64,000 bases of DNA. It comes from Epiperipatus broadwayi (lineage: Eukaryota > Onychophora > Udeonychophora > Euonychophora > Peripatidae). Below, one piece after another: positions 13,333 to 24,640 of the stretch. Location: NCBI GenBank assembly GCA_028023455.1, contig JAQFVV010000055.1, positions 6,356,030-6,420,029 on the forward strand, read 5' to 3'. A program made the position numbers and the translations under genes. The notes below the pieces were generated by a model. The model did not search any database. It saw only the letters and a list, made by a program, of their open reading frames with translations, and had not been told where the DNA came from. The stretch's first letter is position 1. Every line of letters begins with the position of its first letter.

Positions 13333-13680
13333 ACAGGCAAAACTTTCCATACAGTAGTGCCACTCAGTGCAAGCCAGAGTAATCAATGGATGCCAGAAGA
13401 TTTGTGCATAAAATCCCCATCTAGTGCCTACTCATCCAATACCCCCAGACTAGTTTTTGGCTTGTGACCTTCATCCTTAGTTCCTCACTGACGAAGACCA
13501 CAAGCCAGAAACTAGTCTGGGGGTATTGGATGAGTAGGCACTAGATGGGGATTTTATGCACAAACCTTTTGGCATCCATTGATTACTCTGGCTTGCACTG
13601 AGTGGCAATACTGTATGGAGAGTTTTGACTGTTTTATTAACAGTTATAAGCAGGCATAAGAAATGGTGATCATGTGATGT
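13333..13680 (+). mobile_element. palindromic retroposon, copy 3, 348 bp, short loop
   Basis: A perfect 17-bp direct repeat, tataataatttaataaa, flanks it at 13316-13332 and 13681-13697. The arms are about 140 bp and meet near 13475-13490 with almost no loop; the central part present in copies 1 and 2 is missing. Both arms carry the family variant taccccc / gggggta where other copies have tatcccc / ggggata, so the difference is present on both sides. The unique end (cagttataagcaggcataag...gatcatgtgatgt) is on the right. Confidence 0.85.
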
Positions 13681-14139
13681 TATAATAATTTAATAAAGTA
13701 TGGACAAGTAAGAAGTATGATAATTAAATAGAAGAAATGGTTAAGATATTAGTAATTAATGGTAAGGATAAAGCTGAAAGATAGGAAATAGTAGTTGTTT
13801 ATCTTGAAGAAGTGGAGGAGTGTAGATATTTAAGGACAGTTAAATGAAAAAAAGAATTTATATATAGTTAATAATTAGAGTTAAGAAAAAAAAAAGCAAA
13901 TTGTTGAATGTCGATTGATTAAATCTGATATTTGCCCCATATAATAAATACAAGATATGTTCAACAATTTTTTCAAGTGTGATGCTGTAATATTTGTATA
14001 TGATGTGTTTTTTTATTGGCTAGGGAACTGAAGGATTTTTAGATAGAATTAAAAAAGAGGTAGGTAGTTATGCAGTGGGTGGTGAATTTTGGATGACAAA
14101 TATGAGACTATTCAAGTTCACCACAAAATAATCTTTAAG

Positions 14140-14530
14140 ACAGTCTGATTCTGTTCATTTATTTTATATATCCAAACCAACAAAGGTGTGATTTTATGAT
14201 TACATCCAGCATCTTGAAGAACACATTGACCTTACGATCTTGCCCATTAGACTTGTAAAATTTTACAGATCATTCTTCAATGAAACTTTTTTAAAATCTC
14301 TATATTGCATTGACAGGGTATCCTAGACTAACTTCAATGTAATAAGTTAGATAACATAACAGCTCTATATGGTTAATTCACTTGAAGTAGTCCGAGCTGC
14401 ATCTTGTCATCTGAGTCCACCTTTCTGCATATAAAGTTACCAAGATATTTATATGGATTTATGTTTTCAAGCTGAGAACCTTTCAAGTTCACTGTAAGGC
14501 AAAGGTCTCTTCACCTGAAAGAAATATTTA
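14140..14530 (-). pseudogene. degenerate LINE reverse-transcriptase fragment
   Basis: On the minus strand around 14470-14380 a frame reads LENINPYKYLGNFI followed by a polar stretch. This matches the YLG motif found downstream of the palm domain in many non-LTR reverse transcriptases. The frame then breaks. DNA similarity links this tract to 15730-16290 and 26330-26980, so the three are probably relics of one LINE family. No intact domain remains. Confidence 0.55.
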
Positions 14531-15729
14531 GTCTTGCTTATGGCTGGATACTGATAGTTTGAGTGATTTTATCTGCATGTTTTATCTTTTAACTAAAAGG
14601 ATAGAAAGCCATTTATCAAACAGTATTGGGTGATTAGTTGATTCGATTATGAACCGGCAAGCTGAAGGAAAATTCTTAGCCTGTTGAAATAGTTTTTAAA
14701 TTTACTGTGGATTCAAACCAATGCACCGTACAGCTTCTCTATTTATATATAAAAAATGTTTGCAACGTTACGACTTTGCAGTAATAATAACTATTTCCTG
14801 TGTTCCAGGATGTTGCCTTTTATTTATTAATTTTTAATAAAGCACTGGAGTAATTAGTAATGTTATTTCAAGTATTCGTTTTTTTTCTTTATCAAATTTT
14901 TAAAAATTGGTAATATACAATTATTTAAGATTTTTTTCTGAATTGTGTACTTTCATTACATTTTTAAGTACAACAATTTTTTGGTGGGAAGGGTGGGCGG
15001 GAAATCCTTAATTTTATTAATATCGATATAATTTTGTAATAAATGATGAGGTAATAAGTTTTATATTCCCTATCGAAACGTAGCTCGTTTTTTTCATCTT
15101 TAATAAATGGGAAACATCTGATTCCTTGTTCTAGGCTAAAAGAGGAATATTAAAACTGATAACCCTTTTAGTTGATAGATATAATGTTACACAACTTGTA
15201 TCTTTTAATACATTTTTTCTGTTTCTTAATGAGTGAAATTTAATAAGAAAGTTTTAAAAATTAATAATGGCTTTTCTATCAGCACTTTCATTCTTCAAGA
15301 GACTACAGACAGGATGTAAGTACTGCAGAAACTATTAACGATTAATAAAAATTAAAATATTTTAGCAATTTTACTGATATATATATATTTTAAGAAAGGG
15401 CAGATTTTTTTTTTTAAAAAGAAAAACCAAAAATGGGGTATTCTAATTGTAATAATGAAAAATAAAACAGATATGACATCAACAGTTATTAAAGCTGTAG
15501 ATATTTTGGTAATTGTTTTAAATAAGGTTTGGTTAGTGTAGATCAATTATATACATATGGTAGCAACTCACAAACAAGTATGATCCATTCCAATTCGTCA
15601 GAAAATAAGAAATTACTCTAGGAATGGGTTTCGCTGTGATTATACAAACCAACCTGTGAGCCACAAATACTTACCATATGTAAAACTATGTTTCTCTCTA
15701 TTTGATAATTCAAAATCCTAACTGTTAAC

Positions 15730-16290
15730 TTCTCCAGAAAACCTTTATGAAATATGTCAGCGTCATGTCTAGTTGGAACCCTCCAATGTATTCTCTGCCA
15801 TATCTTCCCAATAGAAACAAATAACATTGCACTTCTTCAAAACATCTTGTGAGATAATATTTGTAACATAAATGGAATTTACCTCTCCAATTAAAACAAT
15901 CTTTTAGGAAATTTTATGTCATTCGTTTGACATGTTCAATCCAAGGGCAATGTGATTTTGTAATAGTGGACTCTATGGTATAACATCTAAGCAAGTTGAA
16001 AAATACATTGATTGGTTTTATGATCTTGCTGTCGTATTTTTAAAATTGCATGAAGTACCTTTAAATGGAACCTTTCTAATATCTTTATATCATATCAATA
16101 GAGTGTTTAAGATTCACTTCCATGCAATAAATTAAGTAAAATAACAGTTTTATATATAGTTAATTTAGTTGCAGTAGCTAATTTCCCTGAGATGAAGGAT
16201 ACCTTATTTTTTGATTTGTTAAAAGCTAGCGCAATGGAGTCTGTAATCTATCCTAACATCTAAGTTCACTTTTGATTTATGAAGTTATAA
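15730..16290 (-). pseudogene. degenerate LINE ORF2 C-terminal fragment
   Basis: Minus-strand frames contain KLTIYKTVILLNLLHGSES and then ILERFHLKVLHAIL, which resemble the conserved K..Y..VV...LLYGSETW and LE.FH.RCLR.IL segments at the C-terminal side of many non-LTR reverse transcriptases. Further on, WEDMAEN...W.V resembles the W...A.DR..WR tail. Stops and frameshifts are frequent. It is the same family as 26330-26980 on the same strand. Confidence 0.65.
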
Positions 16291-16504
16291 TATTAGAATA
16301 CAGTATAATTTAATATACTTGGAAATTAGAGGATTTGAACACAGATTTTCAAGCACCCTTCAGCTGTCGACCTTCTCATACAACCGATACACATTTTCTA
16401 ATATTACAAATTCAGCCTCTGTCCTGCCCATTCCTCATCTGTGTATTTATATAGATGAAAGTCCTATATATGAGGGCTCATAATGACTTAAGGTCAACAT
16501 GGGC

Positions 16505-16790
16505 ATCACAATAATATTGGCAGCAAGAAAGAATTTGGGTATTCCATCATCAGATTTTCAATGGTATGGATGGCTGAAGAGTTGGAGGGTGGAGTAGATT
16601 GAAGCCTGACCATTAAAGTTTGAAGATTTAATAAACCAAGCACTTTATATATATGTGTGTGTGGGAGATAATGATCCGAACCCACTGATGGGTGGTTCAA
16701 CATGAAATACATACATTGGAGATCATTTATCTTTTTCATATGATTGTGGTGATGTGTATCAGTTGTACAAGATAGAACTGATAGATGAAG
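16505..16790 (-). repeat. distant relative of the ~350-bp repeat unit
   Basis: The block 16667-16760 (gagataatgatccgaacccactgatgggtggttcaacatgaa, then ggagatc...tctttttcata) parallels the interior of the tandem unit at 7063-7150 (gagattgtgatctgggccatctgatgaatgctgattcagaatgaa, then gattgtagatctttttcata). Identity is clearly reduced. The flanking sequence is not recognised. Two overlapping minus-strand ORFs of 77 and 102 codons (16506-16739 and 16736-17044) have no recognised domains. Confidence 0.4.
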
Positions 16791-17854
16791 GGTGCTTGAA
16801 AGTCTGAGTTCAAATCCTCTACAATTATAAAGTTATAATAATATTCAAATTGTTTTACATGGTTAAGCTGATAATCATTCAAGCTAAAAGTTGCAAAGGA
16901 TGTTTCTTTCATCACTGAGTGATAAAGAACTTGATACATTCTGTAAATAATTTTTTGAAGTAGCAAAATTAGGACAATCACCGGCATACAAAAGAAGGAA
17001 AGCGGAACATAGAAAAATCTGTTTGTATTAGAAAACAACCCCACGTCCTATCCTACAAAACGTTAGTTGGTACTCTTAGTCAGACAGTGTTTATTTGTTA
17101 TTCCAGTTAGACAATTCCACTATATGTTATCTTTTGTGTGTCTGTCAGTACACTGAGCACCGCACAGTATAATGATATGAATACTTTTGTTTGGTGAGTT
17201 TATAGAAGTACTCTATTTACCGACATAAAGGTGCACCTCCTTTCTTATCCACATTTTTAAGAAAAAAAATAATTTTGTACTTTTTCCCACAAATTTCCAT
17301 AATGATTTACTGTATTAATTTTATAGTTATTTATGTCTATAAAAAATGTAATTAGGGAACAATATAGTTGGGTACTTTTTAATTTTCATCATCAAAACCC
17401 AGAAATTCCATCTCTAGAGCTAAACATTTTGAAGATTGTGTCTTTTCTTAATTATGTTATTTACCCTATGGATAGATTTATATTTTTGCAAGGATTAATT
17501 GTTTAATTTTAAAATAATTTTTAAAAAATTGAGATTATTAAATTATTTTGAATGTTTTGCTCCGATATTGATATGGTTATAAGAGTATATATTAATTAGC
17601 AGGGTGGTATGTTAGTGTATCTATTATAACTTACATGCATGCCTGTGTACATGTGTATGTATAAATATTTTTTTGTTTTGCCAAAGAAAAAAATGTATGC
17701 GTGTTTATGGTTAAGACCTGTAGAAGTCCCTACCTTCGCATTTTCAGGCGCACACTCTTGAGGTTTATTGCCTTAGTAAATACTATAGACATGTGTACTC
17801 GTAAATATTATTTTGTTTTGCAAAAGGACAAAATACTATAGAATAATTATATCA

Positions 17855-18250
17855 TATGATCATCATTCTTTATGCTTACACAAGCTGTTTACACAGAGGC
17901 TAAACTCTTCCTACAATCTGGGGATATTGGATGAGTAGTTCATAGATGGGGATTTTATGCACAAACCTTCTTGCATCCATTGATTACTCTGGCTTGCACT
18001 GTATGGAGAGTTTTGCTTGGTTTAAATTAATCTTATGACCAGTGATCCTTTGGAAGTTGCATCATTGTTGTGTTCAAGAGTGCTCTCATATCCAAGGCTC
18101 CTCACTGATGAAAGCCACAATCTAGAAACCAGTCTGGGGATATTGGATGAGTAGGCACTAGATGGGGATTTTATGCACAAAACTTCTTGCATCCATTGAT
18201 TACTCTGGCTTGCTCTGAGTGGCACTACCGTAGGGAGAGTTTAGTCTTTG
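17855..18250 (+). mobile_element. rearranged palindromic retroposon, copy 4 (two right arms in tandem)
   Basis: It starts with the unique end (catatgatcatcattctttatgctta...) and then shows two direct, not inverted, copies of the right arm: 17920-18015 and 18132-18245, each with ggggatattggatgagta and catccattgattactctgg. The inter-arm piece 18075-18120 resembles the central family sequence (aaggctcctcactgatgaa). No clean target duplication was found. It is a rearranged or recombined copy of the family. Confidence 0.65.
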
Positions 18251-19051
18251 TGAGAATACTTATATATATATAATTTCAACTTGTAATTTTGATGACTGTT
18301 GCATAAAAAACATCCCATATTTTAGGTGTATTTTGAGGGGGAAAGTGTGTTCTATGCTTGTTTAGATGTATGTAATAAATACTAATATCGAGCAATAACA
18401 TTTGGTCATGTTTCTGCCCATCTCTTAACAGTTTTTTTTAAGCATATGATAATAATTACCATTTATGTAATTGATACATTACACGGCATATCTTGTAATA
18501 CATTACATTTAATCACTGTCTCTTAGCTCGTTATGTAACTATGATGTAATATGTTATAAAGCAACAATTCTGAATTATGAACTATCCCTTTATTTACATA
18601 CATATATATTTATTAGGCTTGTAATACATATATATTTAATGATAAGATTTGTGAAAAGAAAATGAAATTGATTATGAGGTCTATTTAAAATATAATTATT
18701 TGTGTGCCTGTCAACAGTAAAAAAAATAACAATTATTGTTTAATTATATTTTGTCTTTTACACTTGAAATAAAGCAAATGAAAAATGTTTTGATTTGTGG
18801 TTCACAATATTAAGGACTTGATACGGCTGATGAAAGGATTCCCTTAAAACCAGTTCTGTGAACCTATATCATATAACAAATCATAATTTGCTATTATATT
18901 TTAATTCAATATAGTATATATATTTAAACTAATGTAATGAGAGGGTATTTGAACCCAGACTTTCAAGCTCACTTCAGTTATCCACTTTATGGAATATCTT
19001 ATCTTAATAATGGCAGATTCATTTGAATGTTCTCATTCATAGTAATATTAT

Positions 19052-19117
19052 ATATAGAGAAAGAACCGTCAAAACATTACATGATCACCATTCTCTATGG
19101 TTACATAAACTGTTATT
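19052..19117 (+). repeat. short fragment of the palindromic retroposon end
   Basis: The string attacatgatcaccattctctatggttacataaactgttatta matches the unique asymmetric end of the palindromic family (catcacatgatcaccatttcttatgcttgctcataactgttatta). No arm follows. It directly precedes the LINE tail at 19129. Confidence 0.45.
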
Positions 19118-19128
19118 AGTAGTGATGT

Positions 19129-19577
19129 GATGTGATGCATTGTGACTTCTCCTTATACAGAGTCAGGAATCTCTCAGCAACTATGTCCAAAGAAATATGT
19201 TAGCCACTTTACCTTCCCATTCCATTCATTACTCTAAGTTTCCCCATATCCTGCTTCATCCCATATCCTCAATATAATCTTTGTCAACTTCATGGCCTTC
19301 ATATCTAAATCCCCCTTATCTGTTCCCAAACTCAGCATAAAAATCAATAACCCTCTTTATTTATTTTAGTCTTCATTATTTGAACCCTTTCAGCTTTCAA
19401 GCATTTGCATTAAATCAACAGATGCCTAATATTTTCTATGCCTTCCTTACGCAACTTGGAGACTAAATCAACCATATTTTTCCATTTACGTGTATATTCC
19501 CTTGTTGCTAAAGACCCGTTGGAGCCTTAAACAGTAAACTATTTTCCTTGCTATTATCATAAAGTAACTCGCACCCA
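19129..19577 (-). pseudogene. LINE 3' end, same family as the 48.5-kb ORF, minus copy
   Basis: The minus strand reads frames containing TGSLATREYT and KEGIENIRHLLI, which are shared almost word for word with the C-terminal part of the 250-codon ORF at 48486-49238. The 3' tail follows toward 19129 and ends in a gtgatgtgatg-type (catcacatcac) repeat. The cysteines of the terminal zinc-binding segment are partly lost (an arginine and a tryptophan stand where the other copy has two cysteines) and a stop interrupts it. It is 5'-truncated and non-functional. Confidence 0.75.
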
Positions 19578-19866
19578 GCAGAAAGGGTACAAATAAGGAA
19601 GTTGTGGGAGAATATAAACAAAAAATTGGATTTTTGGTTTTTATGCTGGGTTTGGGGGAAAAAAAGAGGGATCTAGATATAAAGGCTATAGAGTGGACAA
19701 AGACGATGTGGAAATGGGATGGAGCAGGATAGAGAATATGGGAATGATTTAGGATGGGGAAATGGAAATGGAAGGTAAAGTAGTTAACAGGTTTCTCTGG
19801 ACCTAGTAGCTGAGAGAATCCTGACTTCGATAAAGGAGAAGCTATAGTGCACCACATCACACATAT
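19578..19866 (+). mobile_element. LINE 3' tail, + strand copy in inverted arrangement with the preceding one
   Basis: The + strand contains tttatgctgggtttggg...agaaaggctatagagtggacaaag-like sequence and ends aaggagaagctatagtgcaccacatcacac. It corresponds to the end and 3' UTR of the LINE at 49205-49410. It lies immediately after the minus copy, so the two share ~250-bp inverted tails. The 143-codon minus ORF at 19486-19917 is a shadow of this region. Confidence 0.7.
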
Positions 19867-20407
19867 ATAGAGCAATGCATATTTGATAAAGATTTTAATG
19901 TCTCTCAAGTTAAACATTTTATTGTTTTTATATATGTAATTGAAAACTATAATGATTCATGTTTGTAATCCTATACCAGAATAATAAAAAAAAAAAGTAT
20001 TTGTTGTTAATAGGATATATCATAAAATGGTCTGCAACTATAAATTAAAGTAGTTCTGTTAGGGGGAGGGGGGTAACTATCAATTTTTCATTTATAGATT
20101 AGAAAAAGTAATTAACAATATATACAAATTTATACAATCTAGTAAAATTATTATTAAGTTATTTTTAAAAGAGTATTAAATTTCATATTTATTGCTGTTT
20201 CCTGAATAATAGATGAAGGGAACAATAAGTCGTTAAATAACTTGTGTAGAGGACAGAATCTACAATTAGAAATTCAAGCAGTTTTTTTTAGGAGGGATTA
20301 ATAATATTAATCATTGGAATGGCTTGGAGAAAATAATTATCATTATTTATATGTAGAAGAGTGCAGTCTAATAATGATATAAGCAACCCCCCATCCCCAT
20401 CTATTTA

Positions 20408-20634
20408 TACTCAATGTAAGCATTTGATATTTGGATTATTCAGGCGTCTTCCAAGATTATTTATATTTAATATAAACAAACACACACTTATAAATTAAGT
20501 TTTAATGGAGAAGATATAAGTTAATTAAAATTAATAATAAGCAAAAACGTTTTCCAGGATCGTGCCTCATAATCCTGCATTTAATACTTAATGTAAACAT
20601 TTGATATTTGGATTATTCAAGAGTCTTCTAAGAC
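20408..20634 (+). repeat. pair of ~53-bp direct repeats
   Basis: The block catttgatatttggattattca followed by tctt(c/t)caaga-like sequence occurs at 20420-20460 and again at 20598-20634, each preceded by atac(t)taatgtaa. The ~125 bp between them is unrelated. It is probably an old local duplication. Confidence 0.5.
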
Positions 20635-20929
20635 TTAAACAAACAAAAAATATTTTAATAATGTAAGTAATTTTTTTTGTTCAGACCTTATGAAAAAGAA
20701 TTGTTGAACAATCAAAATACCAACATTAACTAATAAAATCAAATATTGTAAAAATAATATTTGACTGAAAGTTTGTGATAATAGGGTTTGATTTGTTATA
20801 TATGTTGACTATTTCCGTCATTTTAATTGTTTTTAGAAAATCAAATTTTACTTAAATGTTTCAAATATGATAAATGTTTGTAGTAACACACAAGTTAGTA
20901 TGTAATGTGTATGTAGTAATTTTTTTCTT

Positions 20930-21350
20930 CAGGTATTGCTGGTGACCAATGACAGTACTAGAATGGAAATTGAATCGGTGACCTAGAAATTTGCGATTAA
21001 ACCACTCAACATCACATGATCCCCATTTCTTATGCTTGCTCATAACTGTTATTAAAACAGGCAAAATTCTCTATACAGTAGTGTCACTCGTGCAAGCCAG
21101 AGTAATCAATGGATGCCAGAAGGCTTGTGCATGAAATCCCTATCTAGTGCCTACTCATCCAATATCCGCAGAGCAGTTTCTAGCAGTGCTCTCAGATCCA
21201 AAGCTCCTTATCGATGAAGCTAGAAACTAGTCTGGGAATATTGGATGAGTAGGCACTAGATAGGGATTTTATGCACAAGCCTTCTGGCATCCATTGATTA
21301 CTCTGGCTTGCACTGAGTGGCATTACTATATGGAGAGTTTTGCCCGTTTT
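20930..21350 (-). mobile_element. palindromic retroposon, copy 5, with a tRNA-like flank
   Basis: Arms at 21054-21190 and 21220-21345 are reverse complements carrying caatggatgccagaaggctt and its complement. The unique end here (catcacatgatccccatttc..., 21012-21053) continues outward into 20930-21011. On the minus strand that tract reads gtgatgttgagtggtttaa...ggtcaccgattcaatttcc, reminiscent of RNA polymerase III A and B boxes. This is the only copy in the window with such an extension. No clean target duplication was found. Confidence 0.65.
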
Positions 21351-21699
21351 AATTTAAATTTGCAAATAGTGAATTTGAAGTGTCATTCTAACCAACTAGG
21401 GTATTTGAACAAAGGCAATAGTCAGTATAAATTTTATATACTCATTTAGTCTCTGATTTTTCTGCTTCTACTTTAGGGCAAGCTTAATAAATAGTTTCCA
21501 AACATTATGGGTAATTATATTAGGTTAACTTGTTGGAGTTGTCGGCCATTGCAAATTGAATGAAATACGATGTTGACAGGAAGGAGAATACCGTTTAAAT
21601 AATATAAGTATGTTAAAATAGATTTTCACTTATTTGCATTTACTTTCAAGGACAGTATTCATTTACTGATATCTGACAGAATAGTGAATTGGAATACTA

Positions 21700-21930
21700 C
21701 ATATTACTAATTTTTATTAGTCATTCATTAGGCTAGAGATTATCCACTTAATAATATTTCTATAGCATAAATTTCTCTACACCACTCTAGCGCAAAGTAG
21801 GGATTGGTTTCTATGTTTTTAAAACCTTGTGGTTGTTATCATAAACTTTATGATCAAAGACATGTAGTAAAGATATATGATTCCCAAGATGCACATTTAG
21901 TGCTGAAACAGCATTGTTTAGTTGGCCCAG
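21700..21930 (-). repeat. ~350-bp repeat unit, reverse orientation, partial
   Basis: Read on the minus strand it carries the family landmarks in order: gggccaact..., the attcagca-like block, ttgggaatcatat, catgtctttgatcataaa, ccacaaggttttaaaa and gagattaccaata-like sequence ending in the actaataaaaatt block. It is truncated relative to the units at 6504-7295. Confidence 0.55.
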
Positions 21931-22030
21931 ATCACAGTTGCTTGGTATAGTGAAAATTACACTACAGAAATAGAACGCTATATAATTTTATGTTCTACTG
22001 ATGCAATCTGTATCAGGAATTTAATTATGC

Positions 22031-22113
22031 CATCAAACATCACATGATCACCATTCCTTGTTTCATCTGGCTTGCACTGAGTGGCGCTACTGTATGGAGA
22101 GTTTTGCCTCTGT
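22031..22113 (+). mobile_element. palindromic retroposon, copy 8: 83-bp mini form with target duplication
   Basis: A perfect 14-bp direct repeat, gaatttaattatgc, flanks only 83 bp (22017-22030 and 22114-22127). The insert joins the unique end (catcacatgatcaccattcctt) directly to the outermost right arm (ctggcttgcactgagtggcgctactgtatggagagttttgcc). The palindrome is gone, so this is an internally deleted copy, and the flanking repeat defines the outer ends of the family. Confidence 0.8.
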
Positions 22114-22864
22114 GAATTTAATTATGCTTTATTGTTTTGATGAGTTGATGGTTTTTATGATTATAATTGCAGCTTTTTTCTCTCATCTTCACAATTTTAT
22201 AGCTGTTTTTTTTTTTTCTTGTACAATATGAGAATATACCCAACTTCATGAATTCAAAGCTAGTTTATTACGTAGGCTTTTTAATTTTTTCTATTCCAAA
22301 TAATTTTATTTCTCCAGAACTTATTTTGTTTTGCAATCTTAATGTAATTCATTTCATGTATTGTGTTTTAATTACTTGTAGAGCATTTTTAATTAAAAGC
22401 ATTAATGATATCAGAAATATAATTATGTGTATAGATGTAATTTGTATAATAAAAGCATTATTTCCTGAACTCAACTTTGGATGGGAATTACTTCCTTTTA
22501 AAGTGTCCACACCATATATCAACATTGAGATTGTAGAGTTGTGTTTTTTTCATCTCTTTAATTCCATTAAAAGACACTACCTCTTGTGAACAATAACTTC
22601 TTTAAGACATTGAAAAAAGCTTAATTTTTTATAATTCAAGTGAATAGACTTTTTCAATTTGGGAAGGTTCCCAGTTTTAAAGTTTTGGTAATGGTTAGAT
22701 AATGTCGAAAGAAGGGCATTAGCATTTCAACTATGTTAATTATGTGAATTTCATTGAAAACTTTTCTAATTTTGCTTTAATAAATGTTTAATAAAAGATA
22801 AATCTAATTACAGACAGGTTTAAATATGGTTATAGAATTTTGTGTTCAATTAGAACAGTCAAAC

Positions 22865-23035
22865 TTGTAATCCCTGTGCACAATTTAGGGCTGTGGAAGA
22901 AAAATGGACTTTAGAACTTGAAGTCCACGGATTGTGGTTGAATTCTGTCACTTCTGTAATTCAATCTTTTTTTGCGAACTCCTGAGCGACAAAACATTCA
23001 TTTATTTATTTATTTAATGTATGTAAAAAATAAAG
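22865..23035 (+). mobile_element. diverged tRNA-derived SINE
   Basis: The tail gcgaactcctgagcgacaaaacattcatttattta (22974-23010) parallels gaactcctgagcaataaagccattcacctta in the better-preserved SINE at 24830-24990. Upstream, ggactttagaacttgaagtccacgg is probably the decayed tRNA-like body. It ends in a tttattta-type tail. No pol III box is intact. Confidence 0.45.
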
Positions 23036-23269
23036 ATGCAGTAGTTAATAAAGTATAATCTGTGGAATTCAAACTACTTTATATCTTTGTCATCCGTTTT
23101 TCGTTACCATTTAAATTGTTAAAAGTTTTAACTAATGTGAAAAAATAAATTATGGAATTTCTTTAACTATTGTTAATATTAAGATTATTAAGTATGAGAA
23201 ATATTTTAGAAATGTAATATTTCATTATAAAGTGATTATTCAGTTTATTGCAGAATAATGGCAGCTCCA

Positions 23270-23560
23270 AGTTTAATCCGATTTGTTCATTTTGTAACTT
23301 CAGTTCTTTTACCTACTTTATTCCAGAAAGCTTCGCTATCTAATCCATTTATATTGCACATATTTTTCTAAGGATTTCACAACCTTTTGAGATTTAGTTT
23401 AAGAATTCAACTATCCATCTATTGCACTCTTTTTTTCGTAATCTGTCCAGTCGAATTTCATTTCAATGATGTATTCCTTCCTGTCTTGATATTTCCAACA
23501 TAAATGTTTTCACACTTCACCATGTAATCTGATGCCTTTATGTAGCTTTTTTTATTAAGT
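23270..23560 (-). pseudogene. possible decayed RTE-type LINE fragment
   Basis: Minus-strand frames show scattered blocks (DRW-like, then ELLN-like, then an AFWNKV-like piece) in the order expected of the tail after an RTE reverse transcriptase, comparable with 25440-25960 and 28489-29160. The decay is heavy, and the assignment rests on the order of weak matches. Confidence 0.3.
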
Positions 23561-23764
23561 AAACCATGTTTCTGATTACATATTAATATTAATAAAACAT
23601 TAAACAATGATATAAAAGTATATAAATTACAAAAACACTTAGACTCTTTTAAGTAATGAATTGTTTTAATTACAAAATTATTACTTTATCTTAGAATAAT
23701 AGGAAAAAAAATTGTTGAAAGGCTAATTAATATTATTATTAAATATGACTTGGTGTTGTTTTAG

Positions 23765-23995
23765 CTGACCAAGGAAATAAGCGCCGTCGTGCCAAAGTAG
23801 TATATTCATATACTCCCAGCAATGACGATGAATTAAAACTGGAAGTTGATGATGTTCTTGAAGTATTAGAACAAGATGAAGAAGGATGGTTTCGAGGCCT
23901 CTTAAATGGTAGAGAAGGGGTCTTTCCCTCTAATTTCGTGAAGGTTTTCGATGAAGATGAAGAAATTCTAAATAAAGAGAAAGGAGCCGAAGAAG
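23765..23995 (+). CDS. SH3KBP1: exon: second SH3 domain of a CIN85/CD2AP-family adaptor
   Basis: CIN85 and CD2AP are cytoplasmic scaffolds whose SH3 domains bind proline-arginine motifs, for example in Cbl, and link receptor endocytosis to the actin cytoskeleton. This exon has acceptor AG at 23763-23764 and donor GTAAAA at 23996. It is 231 nt with phase 1 at both ends and carries 76 complete codons. It opens with a basic KRRR stretch, then a full SH3 fold: VVYSYTPSNDDEL in place of ALYDY, the acidic RT loop, EEGWFRG with the peptide-binding aromatic, and GVFPSNFV as the 3-10 helix and last strand. The basic lead-in and the PSNF ending match the second (B) SH3 domain of the family rather than the first or third. 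An acidic tail (DEDEE) follows. The phase fits the next exon. All binding residues look intact. Ortholog naming (SH3KBP1 versus CD2AP) is arbitrary for an invertebrate single-copy gene. Confidence 0.92.
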
Positions 23996-24640
23996 GTAAA
24001 ATATATCCAATATAAGATTGCTTATGTTTAGAATTGTATCCATTTGATTTTTATGTGTTATAGAGTACATATAACAAATAAAATTTCCAAAGAGACAATG
24101 GATATTTGATGAATATTTATTTATTGATCAAATGTCGACCAAAGCAAAATGTTTTAAAACGTTTAAAGTTATTTATTTATAATCTTTAATTTTAAATGTT
24201 TTTTTTTTTTTTTAAGTTTTAACACACTATTAAAAATGATTAGTTGGATTTGTCTGGGATTTTCTTCAATGTTTTTATATTTAATGATCATCCTGTTTTT
24301 AAAGATATTTTAATATTAACCATTCATCAAACTGCTTTAGCTTTATATGCCAAGCTTCTGATTGCATTCAAGGACATTGATCCAATTTGAGTGACACTTA
24401 TATTGACTGCTAAATCAATATAATATTTATCTAATATTTTTTCTTCTAAATATTTATATTCACTGCATTTAGCAAAAGTAGTTTTTGTTGTTGTTTTGTT
24501 TTAATAAAATTACATAGTTCAATTTATAAATACAATATTTGTGACATATTTTACACAAATTCATTATAATGGATGAAATAGCTCAAAAGTCATTATAGAG
24601 GTCGCTGTTACTTTGACTAAAATAACGTCATTATCACAAG

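Larger units (their letters stand above)
1..23764 (+). other. SH3KBP1: intron upstream of the first visible exon (5' end outside window)
   Basis: More than 23 kb precede the first recognisable exon. The tract ends in a short pyrimidine/T-rich stretch and the acceptor AG at 23763-23764. I found no SH3-type or other host coding exon here, so the exon for the first SH3 domain must lie further upstream. Stretches in which I see only AT-rich, low-complexity sequence are 1-940, 2820-4077, 4494-6500, 8904-9360, 10474-11640, 12370-13315, 13698-14140, 14530-15600, 16800-17850, 18250-19050, 19870-20390, 21350-21700 and 22128-22860. Short ORFs in these stretches have biased, T/A-rich translations with no family resemblance. 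Repeats inside the intron are listed separately. Confidence 0.7.

Noticed and set aside
16506-17044. Two overlapping minus-strand ORFs (77 and 102 codons)
   Set aside because: No recognisable domain, no splice signals in frame, and part overlaps a known repeat.
22248-22589. 113-codon + strand ORF, hydrophobic
   Set aside because: AT-rich translation without motif or splice borders; it looks like chance openness in intron.
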